A DNA stretch of 64,000 bases from Phocaeicola_A sp963652075 (GTDB lineage: Bacteria > Bacteroidota > Bacteroidia > Bacteroidales > Bacteroidaceae). Location of the stretch: positions 8,161-72,160 of the forward strand of contig CAVJRQ010000033.1 in assembly GCA_963652075.1 (NCBI GenBank), written 5' to 3'. Under the pieces are notes generated by a model. That model was given only the letters and a program-made list of their open reading frames with translations, had not been told where the DNA came from and made no database searches. Below, in pieces: positions 25,389 through 34,638 of this stretch (position 1 is its first letter; every line of letters begins with the position of its first letter). The position numbers and the translations under genes are program-made.

Positions 25389-26867
25389 TTATCTATTGGT
25401 TTGACGTTGTGCGGCATCGGTCTCAGAGACAGGCAACGGGAAGGTGTAAGCCTTCTGTCCGACCATGTCGGCGTCGGCTCCTATCACCAGCGCACGGTTC
25501 AGACGCTTGTAGAGGAAGAATAGCTGTCCCTCGCCCAGCAGTTCGCGGCGGTATTCACGTATCAGCTCCGTGTAGAAGTCGGCCGGCAGCTCCGTCAGCT
25601 CGGGCACGTTGCGTGCGGCACGCAAGGCGTTCAGTTCGGCCATACCGCCACCATTCGTACGGTATTCACATTCGGCAGCAATCAGGTACATCTCGCTCAG
25701 GCGAATCATCGGCATCTTGTTGCTGTAGTACGCCTCTTCGCTGAAGGTTTCGCTCTGCGATATGTAGGGGTTGTTGTACTTCAGCGAGAAGCGGTAGTTC
25801 ACTGCCTCGTTCCTCGATCCGCTCTGGAACAGATAGAGGTAGCGATAGTCGCTGGTCACGTTGTCGTAGTACTCCTCGCGGTCTTCCGCCGTCAGGTAGA
25901 AGCTGTAGGTATAGCTCTCTTCGTTGAAGTAGTAATCCGCCAGCGTGGACTGGTTGATGTTGTTCAGTGCGAAGAGCTGCTCGGTAGCGAACCCATAGTC
26001 GTGACCGATGCTGACGTAGGAGAGTTGCGCCCAGGGGAACGCGCCGGAGTTGATGACCACCTTGGCAGCGGCTTCCGCCTCGTCGTAACGGTGCATCCAC
26101 ATGTAGACGCGGGCCTGCAGACCTTTCACCGCATAGTAGTTGAGGTGAACCTGCCGGTTCATCAGGTAGCCGTTGTCGTCAATCTCCCGAATCTCCTCGC
26201 CCGTCTGTATGGGGTCTACGCCATCCATCAGCTTCTCAGCCTCCAGCAGGTCGGCTATCACCTTCTCCGCCACCTGACTGACGGTAAGCTGCGGGAATAC
26301 CCGGTAGCTCAAGTCCGTGGAATAAGGGATGGCGGGCATATCGGCGTTCACCTCGTAGCTCACGCCAAAGCAACGCAAGAGGTCGAAGTGGAGGAAGGCG
26401 CGCAGAGCCAAAGCCTCACCTTTGATGATTTCGTAATTCTTGGAGGAGAACACCTGTTTGCGGTCGTCAATCCGTTTGAGGATGTTGTTGACATTGGCGA
26501 TGCCGTTGTAGGTGTTCGACCAGATGCTGGCAATCACGTTGGTCGTGAGCGTGGCCGTGTAGTCATACTCGGCGAAGCTGGCGTAGGAGGTGGAACCTCC
26601 GGAATAGAATTGCGAGGGATTGCCGCTCCATTCGTGTCCCAGCACAGCCATTGCGCCAAAGGTCATCTCCCGACTGTAGGTGGCATCGGAAACCATGGAC
26701 GAATAGACACCGGAGAGGGCTTCCTTAAATCCGGTCTCGCTCTTGAACAGTTCCGTATCCTCCACTTGCGACTTGGGCTGTACGTCCAGGAAACTGTCGC
26801 ACGAAGCCAGCGTGAGGGAGGCCGCAACCATCCATATACTGTTTTTTACTATCTTTTGAATTTTCAT
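25389..26867 (-). CDS. SusD/RagB family surface lipoprotein
   Basis: 492 residues. Signal peptide with lipobox T-L-A-S-C, then D-S-F-L-D-V-Q-P-K, the usual SusD opening. The TPR-like helical core (for example R-A-F-L-H-F-D-L-L-R-C-F-G) is followed by the C-terminal R-L-S-E-M-Y-L-I-A-A-E-C segment and E-Y-R-R-E-L-L-G-E-G-Q. SusD proteins cap the SusC barrel and bind the substrate. It directly follows its susC gene (12 bp). No glycosidase is nearby, so the ligand need not be a glycan. Confidence 0.95.
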   Translation of the reverse strand: MKIQKIVKNSIWMVAASLTLASCDSFLDVQPKSQVEDTELFKSETGFKEALSGVYSSMVSDATYSREMTFGAMAVLGHEWSGNPSQFYSGGSTSYASFAEYDYTATLTTNVIASIWSNTYNGIANVNNILKRIDDRKQVFSSKNYEIIKGEALALRAFLHFDLLRCFGVSYEVNADMPAIPYSTDLSYRVFPQLTVSQVAEKVIADLLEAEKLMDGVDPIQTGEEIREIDDNGYLMNRQVHLNYYAVKGLQARVYMWMHRYDEAEAAAKVVINSGAFPWAQLSYVSIGHDYGFATEQLFALNNINQSTLADYYFNEESYTYSFYLTAEDREEYYDNVTSDYRYLYLFQSGSRNEAVNYRFSLKYNNPYISQSETFSEEAYYSNKMPMIRLSEMYLIAAECEYRTNGGGMAELNALRAARNVPELTELPADFYTELIREYRRELLGEGQLFFLYKRLNRALVIGADADMVGQKAYTFPLPVSETDAAQRQTNR

Positions 26868-26879
26868 ACTCTTCCACTG

Positions 26880-29800
26880 TTAAAAGGTTGCTGATAAGGA
26901 GAATGAGAAAGTGCGGGCGTACGGATAGTCCAATCCGCGCTCGGTCTTCACCGTAGAGAGGCGGAACAGGTCGCTCGCATAGAACGAGAGTTTCAGCCGT
27001 TCCAGTTTAATCTTTCTCAACCAACTCTGATACTTAAAGTCGTAGTAGCACGAAACGGATGCCAGTTGCAGCTCGTTGTTCTTCTCCACGAAACGCGATG
27101 TCGGATAGGTGGTCGTCTTGTTGGTGGTGATTCTCTTATAGGTGGCAACCTGTCCCACTTCGTTCCAGGTATCGCTCAGCACCCGCTTGTCCACGTTGTA
27201 GGCGATGTCCACATTCTCCACACGGTTCACCAGCGTCTGGTTGTAGTAGTCGCCTCCCCAGCGGTAGCTGAAGGAGCAGGTGGCTCCGAACCCTCTGTAC
27301 TCGCCACTGAAACCGAAGTTCCCGTGATACTTGGAGTTGCTGTCGCCAACCACCACCTTATCGTCGGTGTCATAGGTGTAGGTAGTTGTCACACCATCCT
27401 TCTTCAGGAAGATTTCCTGTCCGGTAGCGGGGTCGATGCCCAAGGAGCGTACGGCCCAGATAGCCGTCATGGACTGTCCCTCTTCGTAACGGATGATGGG
27501 CAGGTTGCTGCCGCTGTCCAACGCGTCGGACTCGGCCTTGTCGTTGTAGGACTTCAACGCGTCGCTAATCTTCACCACCTTGTTCTTGTTGTGGCCTACG
27601 GAAGCGTTGACGGTGAAGAAGTCACTTCCCTTCGAGTAGAGCTTCCAGCTTACCGTAGCGTCGAAACCGGTGTTCTCCACATTACCGAGGTTCTCCATGT
27701 AAGAGCTGAAACCGGTGGAGGTAGGCAACGTCATGGCGAGCAGCGCGTCCTTGGTGGTCTGCTTGTAGACATCCAGCCGGGCGTTGAAGCGCTTGAACAG
27801 CTGCAAGTCGAAGCCGACATTCAGGTCGGCTGTCTGCTGCCACTTGAGCTTGTCGTTGGCCATCGCCATCAGGTAAGCACCGGTGATGTTGTCGTAGACA
27901 ATGTCGGAATAGTAGTTATAGGTAGCCTTCGCTTGGTAGGGGTTGAAGTTTTGGTTACCCGTGAGACCGTAGGAAGCGCGCAGCTTGAAGAGGTTGAGCC
28001 AGCTTACGCTCTGCATGAACTTCTCTTTGTGGAGGTTCCATCCGATACCGGCGGACCAGAACGTTCCCCAGCGGTTGTCCGAACCGAAGGCGGAAGAACC
28101 GTTGTAACGCAACGACAAGTCAGCCAGATAGCGTTCGTCGTAAGAGTAGTTGACGGCTCCCGTGATACCCACGCTGTTGGTGGTGTATTCGCTACCGGAA
28201 GGACGGCCGTTCTCGGCGTACTGGCGTGCGAAAGTGATGTGGTCCACGTGGTTGTTGAGGAATCCCCAGGCCGTCATGCCGTGGGTGTCGGTGGAGGTAC
28301 TGTTCAAGCTCCACGCCACGTTGGCCAGCAGCATGTGTTTGTCAAGCTGTTTGGAGTAACTTGCCGTCACGTCCGACGAGAGGGTTTGCGTCTCTCCGTC
28401 GGTGATGGCATACGAACCTCTCTGGAAGTAAGAGTCACCCGTCCACGAGGTAAACTTGGTGTGGTCGCCCGGATAGAAATCCTCCCGTTTGTTGATGTTG
28501 GAGGTGTATCCCACCCGTCCCGTCAGCTTCAGCTCTTCCAACGGACGCCATTCGATGTAGAAGTTCTCGGTATACTCAGTGTACTTCGAGAAGTTCTTCG
28601 TGCCGATGTAGGCGTTGTAGAGCGGATTGTAGTAGACCGTCAAACTGCTGCCGTAGCCGTTGGGCGTGAAAGAGCCCAGTACCTTCTTCAGGTTGCCGTT
28701 CTCGTCGTACGGACTGTAGTAGGGGTTTGCCGAGGCATAGTCAGAAAAAGAGCCGTAGGGAGAGTCATCCGCCTTGTTCGAGGTCAAGGTAAAGGAGTTG
28801 CGGAACAGGAAGTTCTTGTAACGGTAAGAGAGTTGCAGGTTTCCCGACACGGTCTTACGGTCAGAACCTTTCATGACACCGGAGATGCCGTTGTAGCTCA
28901 CGTTGGCACTGTAGCGCATACGGTCGTCACCGCCCTCCATGTACAGGGAGTGTTTCTGGCCTACGCCCGTGCGCAGCGGTTTGGCCAACCAGTAAGTGTC
29001 AACGCCTTCGGCGATATTCTTCAACAGTTCGTTATACTGTTCGGTCAGGTTTTGCTGATACGAAGGAGAGGAAGCCGTGTAACGTCCCGCGTTCTTCTCC
29101 ACCAAGAGTTTCTCGGCGGCATTACAGATGTCGTACGACGACAAGTCTGGAGCCTCGATGTTCAGGTCGCCCGTATAGGTCAGGCGCAAGCGTCCCTTCT
29201 CGGGCTGCACGGTCTCCACGACAACCACGCCGTTGGAAGCCTTGGAACCGTAGATGGCCTTGGCGGCGGCATCCTTCAGAATGGTGACGGACTGCACGCG
29301 GTTCATGTCCAAGTCGAACACCGCCTCGCGGGTAGACTCAAAACCATCGATGATGAAGAGCGGCTCGTTGGGGTTGCCCGTATAGTCCCCTTGCATGTTG
29401 GCGAAGGAGGCATTGCCACGAATCGTGATGTCGTTGAAGGCATTCGGGTTAGAACCGTTCTCGTAATTGTCCTCAATGAGGAACGAAGGGTCAAGGTTGC
29501 TCAAGCTCTTCAGCAGGTTTTGGTTGCCCACAGACTTCAGCTCCTCTTTGGTGAAGGTGGTAGCGGAACCCGTAAAGCTGCTGGAGCGGTAGTTGAACAG
29601 ACCTGTCACCACCACCTCTTTCAGGGCTTGAGAGTCGTCCTGCATCACTACGTCCAGGGCTTTGCCTTTATAAGGGAGGGTCACTTTGCTCATGCCCACA
29701 AAGGTGAAGTTGACCTCCGTCACCCGTTTGCCGGGAGGCAAGGCGATGTCGAAACGTCCGTCCATGTCCGTCACGCCGCCCAGTCCTTCCACATCGGTCA

Positions 29801-30239
29801 GCACGTTAACGCCGGGCAGCGGCTCACCGTCCACATCCGTCACGACACCGGTCAGCCGCGTATCCTTTCGCTTGGAGACCTCCATCGGCACGGCATTCTT
29901 CACCAATGACACGGTTACGTACTGCCCCTTGATTTTGTAAGTCAGCGGGTGCGAACCCGTGATGGCACGCATCGCCTCCTCAATGGTTGCGGACTTCAGG
30001 TCCACGGTCACTTTGAAGTCGCGCACCTCGTCGTAGGTGAACAGCATCTTAAAGTCCGAAACCTGTTCCAATTGCTTTAGAACATCCGGCATCGCCGCGT
30101 CGCGGCATGCCAGCGTAATCTTCCTGCCGCTGTCCCCTTGCGCCAGTGCCGGCAGTTGGCTCGTCCCGAGGAACAGAACCAGCAAGAGGAGAAGGCGTTG
30201 AAAGATTCTTCTCTCTTCTTTCAATAATACATTCTTCAT
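26880..30239 (-). CDS. SusC/RagA TonB-linked outer-membrane transporter with STN domain
   Basis: 1119 residues. After the signal peptide (P-A-L-A-Q near residue 34) comes an STN domain (about 40-112), then a carboxypeptidase-regulatory-like beta domain (about 125-205) with L-P-G-V-N-V. The TonB-box region E-V-V-V-T-G-L, a plug domain (I-R-G-N-A-S) and a 22-strand barrel ending in F-S-L-S-A-T-F complete it. STN domains are the signalling parts that contact FecR-type anti-sigma factors, and the matching FecR and ECF sigma genes lie directly upstream. It should import its ligand with TonB energy and signal its arrival. Confidence 0.96.
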   Translation of the reverse strand: MKNVLLKEERRIFQRLLLLLVLFLGTSQLPALAQGDSGRKITLACRDAAMPDVLKQLEQVSDFKMLFTYDEVRDFKVTVDLKSATIEEAMRAITGSHPLTYKIKGQYVTVSLVKNAVPMEVSKRKDTRLTGVVTDVDGEPLPGVNVLTDVEGLGGVTDMDGRFDIALPPGKRVTEVNFTFVGMSKVTLPYKGKALDVVMQDDSQALKEVVVTGLFNYRSSSFTGSATTFTKEELKSVGNQNLLKSLSNLDPSFLIEDNYENGSNPNAFNDITIRGNASFANMQGDYTGNPNEPLFIIDGFESTREAVFDLDMNRVQSVTILKDAAAKAIYGSKASNGVVVVETVQPEKGRLRLTYTGDLNIEAPDLSSYDICNAAEKLLVEKNAGRYTASSPSYQQNLTEQYNELLKNIAEGVDTYWLAKPLRTGVGQKHSLYMEGGDDRMRYSANVSYNGISGVMKGSDRKTVSGNLQLSYRYKNFLFRNSFTLTSNKADDSPYGSFSDYASANPYYSPYDENGNLKKVLGSFTPNGYGSSLTVYYNPLYNAYIGTKNFSKYTEYTENFYIEWRPLEELKLTGRVGYTSNINKREDFYPGDHTKFTSWTGDSYFQRGSYAITDGETQTLSSDVTASYSKQLDKHMLLANVAWSLNSTSTDTHGMTAWGFLNNHVDHITFARQYAENGRPSGSEYTTNSVGITGAVNYSYDERYLADLSLRYNGSSAFGSDNRWGTFWSAGIGWNLHKEKFMQSVSWLNLFKLRASYGLTGNQNFNPYQAKATYNYYSDIVYDNITGAYLMAMANDKLKWQQTADLNVGFDLQLFKRFNARLDVYKQTTKDALLAMTLPTSTGFSSYMENLGNVENTGFDATVSWKLYSKGSDFFTVNASVGHNKNKVVKISDALKSYNDKAESDALDSGSNLPIIRYEEGQSMTAIWAVRSLGIDPATGQEIFLKKDGVTTTYTYDTDDKVVVGDSNSKYHGNFGFSGEYRGFGATCSFSYRWGGDYYNQTLVNRVENVDIAYNVDKRVLSDTWNEVGQVATYKRITTNKTTTYPTSRFVEKNNELQLASVSCYYDFKYQSWLRKIKLERLKLSFYASDLFRLSTVKTERGLDYPYARTFSFSLSATF

Positions 30240-30399
30240 ACGTAAAACTATAAAAACAGATTAAACGCCCGGCGTTCCTTCAGAACGGACGGCTCTCCTT
30301 GCCGCCGCTCCTGCGAACCGCTTAGGCTGAAATAAACCTAAATCTATTAATTCAACGAAAGAGTTTTGGGTTTAGTCCCGAAAACAGAACAGTATTTTC
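30240..30399. other. 160-bp gap between fecR and susC
   Basis: No gene is seen. On the minus strand a GC-rich stretch (30265-30330) with partly complementary segments lies in the susC leader. The ECF sigma factor encoded upstream probably acts on a promoter here, but I could not identify its boxes. Confidence 0.4.
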
Positions 30400-31506
30400 T
30401 TACTTTTTACGCTTTACCGTCAATTTGTTTCCTTCCTTCGACGCGGAGAGGTAGCTGAAAGCGTTCAGATTCTCCACCACCTGGTCGATGTCGGCATCCC
30501 GCCCGGCCACGAAATGAAGTTTCTGGTTCAGCAGCAGGGAGTCCTTCTCCAAGGCGACAGTCAGGTTGTACCATCTCCCCAAGTCCCGGAGGATGTCGCT
30601 GAGGTAGACATCGTCGAAATAGAAGTATCCCTCGCGCCATTGGGTGTAGTAGGCCGTGTCCACCTTCTTCACCTGGTATCCCTTGTCGGTGCAGGTAATC
30701 TCCTCACTCGGCTCCAGCACCACCGTCTTGCCGATGGAGGGCATGCCCACCCGTACGGATCCGCTGACCAGTGTCACTTGGGTCTGGCTCTCTTCATAGC
30801 TCTTCACGTTGAACTCGGTGCCAAGCACTTCGGTGGTGAGCGTCGCGGTCTCGATGACAAAAGGCATCCGCTCGTTGCGGGTCACCTTGAAGTAGGCTTC
30901 GCCCTCCAGGCGCACCCTCCTCTTGTTGCCCACAAAGCGGACCGGATAGATTAACCGGCTGTTGGCGTTGAGCCACACTTCCGTTCCGTCGTTCAGAATC
31001 ACCTTGAAGGTTTGTCCGCAAGGGGTATAGAGGGTAGAGGTCGTCACCTTGTCCGTCGTCAGATGGGTGTAGTCGGCCTGACGGTGCGTAATCACCGCCC
31101 CATTGTTCATGGCCTGAGGGGTTTGCCGGGCTATCTCCGTACGCCGGGTCTGTCCCGTCTCCACCGACTGTTCCTCTATGGTGACGGGGAGTTCCTGCAC
31201 CGGAGCGGCAAAAAGGGTCAACGTGTCATCCGGTTCCGTCATGCCGCCACGCAGAAACAGGAAGAGAGCCACCACGACGGCAGCCACGGAAGAGACGCCA
31301 TAAATCCAGTAGCGGAAGGCATCCCTCCGCTTCGGATTGCTGTCCGTTGCCCCGTCACGTTGAAGTTGATGCTGAAACAGCTCCCACTCCTCCTCCACCG
31401 AAGGTTTCGCATAGGTTCGGCGCAAGAAGGCCTGCTCGCACTCGTATTGCAAGTGTTCCTCCGGTTGATTACCACTTTCGTCTTTTCTCTTTTGTTCGTC
31501 ATTCAT
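30400..31506 (-). CDS. FecR family anti-sigma factor
   Basis: 368 residues: a cytoplasmic N-terminal part (1-65) to bind the sigma factor, one membrane segment (about 66-86), and a periplasmic FecR domain (about 145-270) with V-I-L-N-D-G-T-E-V-W-L-N-A-N-S and L-E-G-E-A-Y-F-K-V. A C-terminal STN-like DUF4974 domain follows. It holds the ECF sigma factor encoded just upstream until the STN domain of the SusC transporter signals ligand binding. Confidence 0.94.
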   Translation of the reverse strand: MNDEQKRKDESGNQPEEHLQYECEQAFLRRTYAKPSVEEEWELFQHQLQRDGATDSNPKRRDAFRYWIYGVSSVAAVVVALFLFLRGGMTEPDDTLTLFAAPVQELPVTIEEQSVETGQTRRTEIARQTPQAMNNGAVITHRQADYTHLTTDKVTTSTLYTPCGQTFKVILNDGTEVWLNANSRLIYPVRFVGNKRRVRLEGEAYFKVTRNERMPFVIETATLTTEVLGTEFNVKSYEESQTQVTLVSGSVRVGMPSIGKTVVLEPSEEITCTDKGYQVKKVDTAYYTQWREGYFYFDDVYLSDILRDLGRWYNLTVALEKDSLLLNQKLHFVAGRDADIDQVVENLNAFSYLSASKEGNKLTVKRKK

Positions 31507-31547
31507 CGTCTTTTCTTGTTTTCTAATTATACGAACAGAGGGGCACT

Positions 31548-32090
31548 TTAGCCACCGCCTTTTTTATATTTAACAGAAAAATGGGCACGGATGAGGTTCA
31601 GCCCCTTCATGATATGCTTGCGTACAGCGCTCTCCGTGAGCCCCATCATCTCCGCCACCTCCCGGTACTTCTTTTTGTGCAGGTAGCACTGTTCCATCAC
31701 GAAGCGTGTATTCTCAGGCATCTCTTCTATCAAGCGCATGATTGCATGGATGCGCTCCTCGCTCTCCCTCCGGTCGTCGTCGTTCCATTCGCGGAGCATG
31801 GCGAGGTACGAGGGGATGTGTGCCTCCTTCATGCCGGCATGCCGAATGTAGTCGATGCAGAGGTAGCGCACATGGGTATACATGTAGGTCAAGGCGGTGT
31901 CGGCACGGAACGTCTCCCTGTGTTCCCACAGGAAGTGGAACGAGTCGCTCACCACGTCGCGGCACACCTCTTCGTCCGCTATGTAGCGGAGGGCATAGTA
32001 GTAGAGGAGCGAATAACTCTCTTTGAAGAACTGTTCGAACGCGTCCTTTAAAGCCTCTTCGGATTCCGTTTGTCTCTTCTTGTCAGCCAT
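31548..32090 (-). CDS. ECF-type RNA polymerase sigma factor
   Basis: 180 residues: region 2 (about 20-85, D-E-E-V-C-R-D-V-V-S-D-S-F) and region 4 (about 125-175, Y-R-E-V-A-E-M-M-G-L-T-E-S-A-V-R-K-H) with its helix-turn-helix. It pairs with the FecR gene 41 bp downstream and should activate the SusC/SusD locus. It begins 32 bp after the end of rnhB with no promoter seen in between, so it may ride on the rnhB transcript. Confidence 0.94.
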   Translation of the reverse strand: MADKKRQTESEEALKDAFEQFFKESYSLLYYYALRYIADEEVCRDVVSDSFHFLWEHRETFRADTALTYMYTHVRYLCIDYIRHAGMKEAHIPSYLAMLREWNDDDRRESEERIHAIMRLIEEMPENTRFVMEQCYLHKKKYREVAEMMGLTESAVRKHIMKGLNLIRAHFSVKYKKGGG

Positions 32091-32122
32091 GCCGGGTTTA
32101 TTGTTTTGATGGAGCGTTCCTG

Positions 32123-32725
32123 TCAGGGAAAAAGTTCCAGCTGGGTGTCTCCATAGAGGTTGAACGTCATCCGGTGGTAGGGTGTGACACCGTGCAGACG
32201 GATAGCCTCCCGGTGTTTGCGGGTGGGGTATCCTTTGTTGTTGTCCCAGTCGTAGAGAGGGTATTCCTTGTGCAGCTCGTTCATGTAGTCGTCACGGTAG
32301 GTCTTCGCCAGGATGGAGGCGGCCGCAATGGAGAGATACTTGCCGTCGCCCTTCACCACGGTGGTGTAAGGGATGTCACGGAACGGACGGAACCGGTTAC
32401 CGTCGACAATCAGATGTTGCGGCACCTGCGGGAGTTGCTCCACGGCACGGTGCATAGCCAGGATGGAGGCATTGAGGATGTTGACGCGGTCAATCTCCTG
32501 TGGCGAGACGATGCCCACCGCCCATGCCACGGCATCACGCTCTATCTCCCGTCGCAGGGCGTAGCGTTGGCGTTCGGTCAGTTGCTTGGAGTCGTTGAGT
32601 TGCTCGTTGTGATAGTCCGCCGGCAGTATCACCGCCGCCGCATAGACCGCCCCGGCCAGACATCCGCGTCCCGCCTCGTCGCATCCCGCTTCAATGACCC
32701 CCTCTTTGTAATATGGCAATAACAT
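32123..32725 (-). CDS. rnhB: Ribonuclease HII
   Basis: 200 residues, standard length. It cleaves RNA in RNA-DNA hybrids and removes single ribonucleotides from DNA. Catalytic motif G-C-D-E-A-G-R-G (Asp16, Glu17), then H-L-I-V-D-G-N, V-V-K-G-D-G-K and A-A-A-S-I-L-A-K-T-Y-R-D. A short C-terminal tail ends E-L-F-P. Upstream of the ECF sigma gene. Confidence 0.96.
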   Translation of the reverse strand: MLLPYYKEGVIEAGCDEAGRGCLAGAVYAAAVILPADYHNEQLNDSKQLTERQRYALRREIERDAVAWAVGIVSPQEIDRVNILNASILAMHRAVEQLPQVPQHLIVDGNRFRPFRDIPYTTVVKGDGKYLSIAAASILAKTYRDDYMNELHKEYPLYDWDNNKGYPTRKHREAIRLHGVTPYHRMTFNLYGDTQLELFP

Positions 32726-32795
32726 CTTGGTCCTATTCTTTGTAATGTTGGATAAATCTGTCTATCGTCTCCATAACGAACTCGTTTATCCGTTG

Positions 32796-32803
32796 CAAAT
32801 ATA
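32796..32803 (-). promoter_or_regulatory. Probable -7 element of the rnhB promoter
   Basis: The minus strand reads TATATTTG (TAnnTTTG), 70 bp before the rnhB start; the -33 box is unclear. Confidence 0.4.
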
Positions 32804-32912
32804 GAGATTGTTTCGTCAACTGGCGATTTTTACGCAAAGAAGATGTTGCGGAGTGGGGCTTTGTGGAAGAATATTTTATCACCCCAGCTACCATAGTCCC
32901 AAACAAAAGCCG

Positions 32913-32920
32913 TATATTTG
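32913..32920 (+). promoter_or_regulatory. Probable -7 element for the AAA-ATPase-like gene
   Basis: TATATTTG (TAnnTTTG) lies 16 bp before the first in-frame ATG at 32937. If this promoter is right, translation could start at 32937, 32949 or 32961; the last gives a more normal leader. Confidence 0.4.
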
Positions 32921-32936
32921 TATCGTTAATTGCTGA

Positions 32937-34535
32937 ATGGCGAAGATTATGAAGGCTGACATGAAAGAAAGAAGACTACCCGTAGGCATACAGTCGTTCT
33001 ACGAGATTAGGGAACAAGGCTTTTTGTATGTTGACAAGACCGACATCGTCTGGAATCTTGTCAACAAAGGGAAAAAGTACGTTTACCTGAGCCGCCCACG
33101 CCGCTTCGGCAAGTCGGTACTCGTGGATACCCTCCAGGCTTACTTCGAGGGCAAAAAGGAACTCTTCGAGGGATTGAAGATTATGGAATTGGAGAAGGAG
33201 TGGGTGAAACGTCCTGTCGTCCGGCTGGACATGAGCAACGCCAACGCCACGCCGGAAGGTATCAAATCTTACTTGGACGATGTCTTCTACGACTACGAGA
33301 CGGAATACGGAATCACCGTGCGTCCCGGAGCCACCCTCACGGTGCGCCTCAAGAACATCATCAGAACTGCCTTCAACCAGACCGGACAACAGGTGGCGGT
33401 GCTTATCGACGAATACGACTGTCCGTTGCAGCACTCCTGGAAGACAGCGCTGCATGAGGCATGCAGGGACGTGTATCGGGATGTCTTTGCCGTTCTCAAG
33501 TCGGAAGACCGCTATGAGAAGTACGTCTTCATCACTGGCATCACGAAGTTTACGCAACTCTCCTTGTTCTCCGCACTCAACAATCTCAGCAACATCAGCT
33601 TTGACGCTCCTTACGCCGCCATCTGCGGCATCACCAAGCAAGAGATTACCGACAACTTTATGCCGGAAATAGAAGCAATGGGTGAAGCAAACGGTTGGAC
33701 GGCAGAAGAAACCGTCGCACAACTGAAGGCCAACTACGACGGCTATCACTTCAGTGCAGACAACATGACGGATGTCTTCAATCCGTTCAGCCTCATCAAT
33801 TCCTTAAACGATAAAGAAATCAAGAATTACTGGGCATCATCGGGGTCCACTTCCCTACTCCCAAAGTTTGTGGACGATATGGAGCTTCGCTTGAAGAACT
33901 TCGACCCTTGCGCCTTGTCGGGAACCATCGCTGAGACCTCCGACGTGACAGGTGGAGGACCGGAATTGTTTCTCTACCAATCCGGTTATCTTACCATCAA
34001 GGATTACCAGATGGGCGTATACATCTTAGGGTTCCCCAACCACGAGGTTCGCCAGGCTCTCTACGAGATTGTATTGCCAACCCTTACCATGAAGCGGAAT
34101 GCAGAGATACAGTCTGCCCAGTCCAGTCTGATACTGTCTCTGCAACTGGGTAACCTTCCCGAAGCGAAGAAATGCCTAAAAGCCCTCATTGCCGACGTGC
34201 CTTACAGCAACAAGAAGCTCGCCTCGATGGATATGGAGGAGCGTTACCGCCTTATTATGAGCACAATATTCAACGCTATCGGTTGCCGCGTGGAGGTAGA
34301 GAAGGTGATTGCCACGGGTCGAATCGACATGGTGGTGGAAGTCACCCACTATATCTATGTCCTGGAACTGAAGCTGTCCAACAACGGTGGTCTCGCCGCT
34401 GCCGAGGCGCAAATCAAGTCCCACAAATACACCGAACCGTTCATGGCTGACAAGCGAAAGGTTATCGCCCTCGCCGTGGAACTGGATGAGCAGGGTAAGG
34501 GACTCATTGACTGGAAAGAAGTTGAGGGAGTTTAA
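32937..34535 (+). CDS. AAA-ATPase-like protein with C-terminal PDDEXK nuclease domain
   Basis: 532 residues. The N-terminal AAA-ATPase-like domain opens R-R-L-P-V-G-I-Q-S-F, with L-Y-V-D-K-T, Walker A-like R-P-R-R-F-G-K-S and Walker B-like V-L-I-D-E-Y-D. The C-terminal part carries a PD-(D/E)XK-type core, G-R-I-D-M-V-V-E followed by V-L-E-L-K-L. The family (PF09820/PF08011 type) is multicopy in Bacteroidetes, with unproven function; defence or mobile-element roles are guesses. Stands alone between rnhB and a SusC/SusD pair, with a terminator behind it. The first ATG is used, but 32961 is equally possible. Confidence 0.88.
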   Translation: MAKIMKADMKERRLPVGIQSFYEIREQGFLYVDKTDIVWNLVNKGKKYVYLSRPRRFGKSVLVDTLQAYFEGKKELFEGLKIMELEKEWVKRPVVRLDMSNANATPEGIKSYLDDVFYDYETEYGITVRPGATLTVRLKNIIRTAFNQTGQQVAVLIDEYDCPLQHSWKTALHEACRDVYRDVFAVLKSEDRYEKYVFITGITKFTQLSLFSALNNLSNISFDAPYAAICGITKQEITDNFMPEIEAMGEANGWTAEETVAQLKANYDGYHFSADNMTDVFNPFSLINSLNDKEIKNYWASSGSTSLLPKFVDDMELRLKNFDPCALSGTIAETSDVTGGGPELFLYQSGYLTIKDYQMGVYILGFPNHEVRQALYEIVLPTLTMKRNAEIQSAQSSLILSLQLGNLPEAKKCLKALIADVPYSNKKLASMDMEERYRLIMSTIFNAIGCRVEVEKVIATGRIDMVVEVTHYIYVLELKLSNNGGLAAAEAQIKSHKYTEPFMADKRKVIALAVELDEQGKGLIDWKEVEGV

Positions 34536-34570
34536 ATGGCTATGTAAAGTCAAGAGCAACATTGACTAAG

Positions 34571-34601
34571 AAGGGGGACGCTCCGTAGGAACGTCCCCCT
34601 T
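34571..34601. terminator. Bidirectional terminator between convergent genes
   Basis: AAGGGGGACG (34571-34580) pairs with CGTCCCCCTT (34592-34601), followed by T-rich sequence. It ends the ATPase gene on the plus strand and the SusD gene on the minus strand. Confidence 0.85.
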
Positions 34602-34638
34602 TCTATATAGGTATGACTAATACTTTCCGGGGAAAGAA

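Noticed and set aside
27066..29909. 947-codon open frame on the plus strand opposite susC
   Set aside because: It is the antisense shadow of a well-supported SusC gene; the translation has no family motifs.
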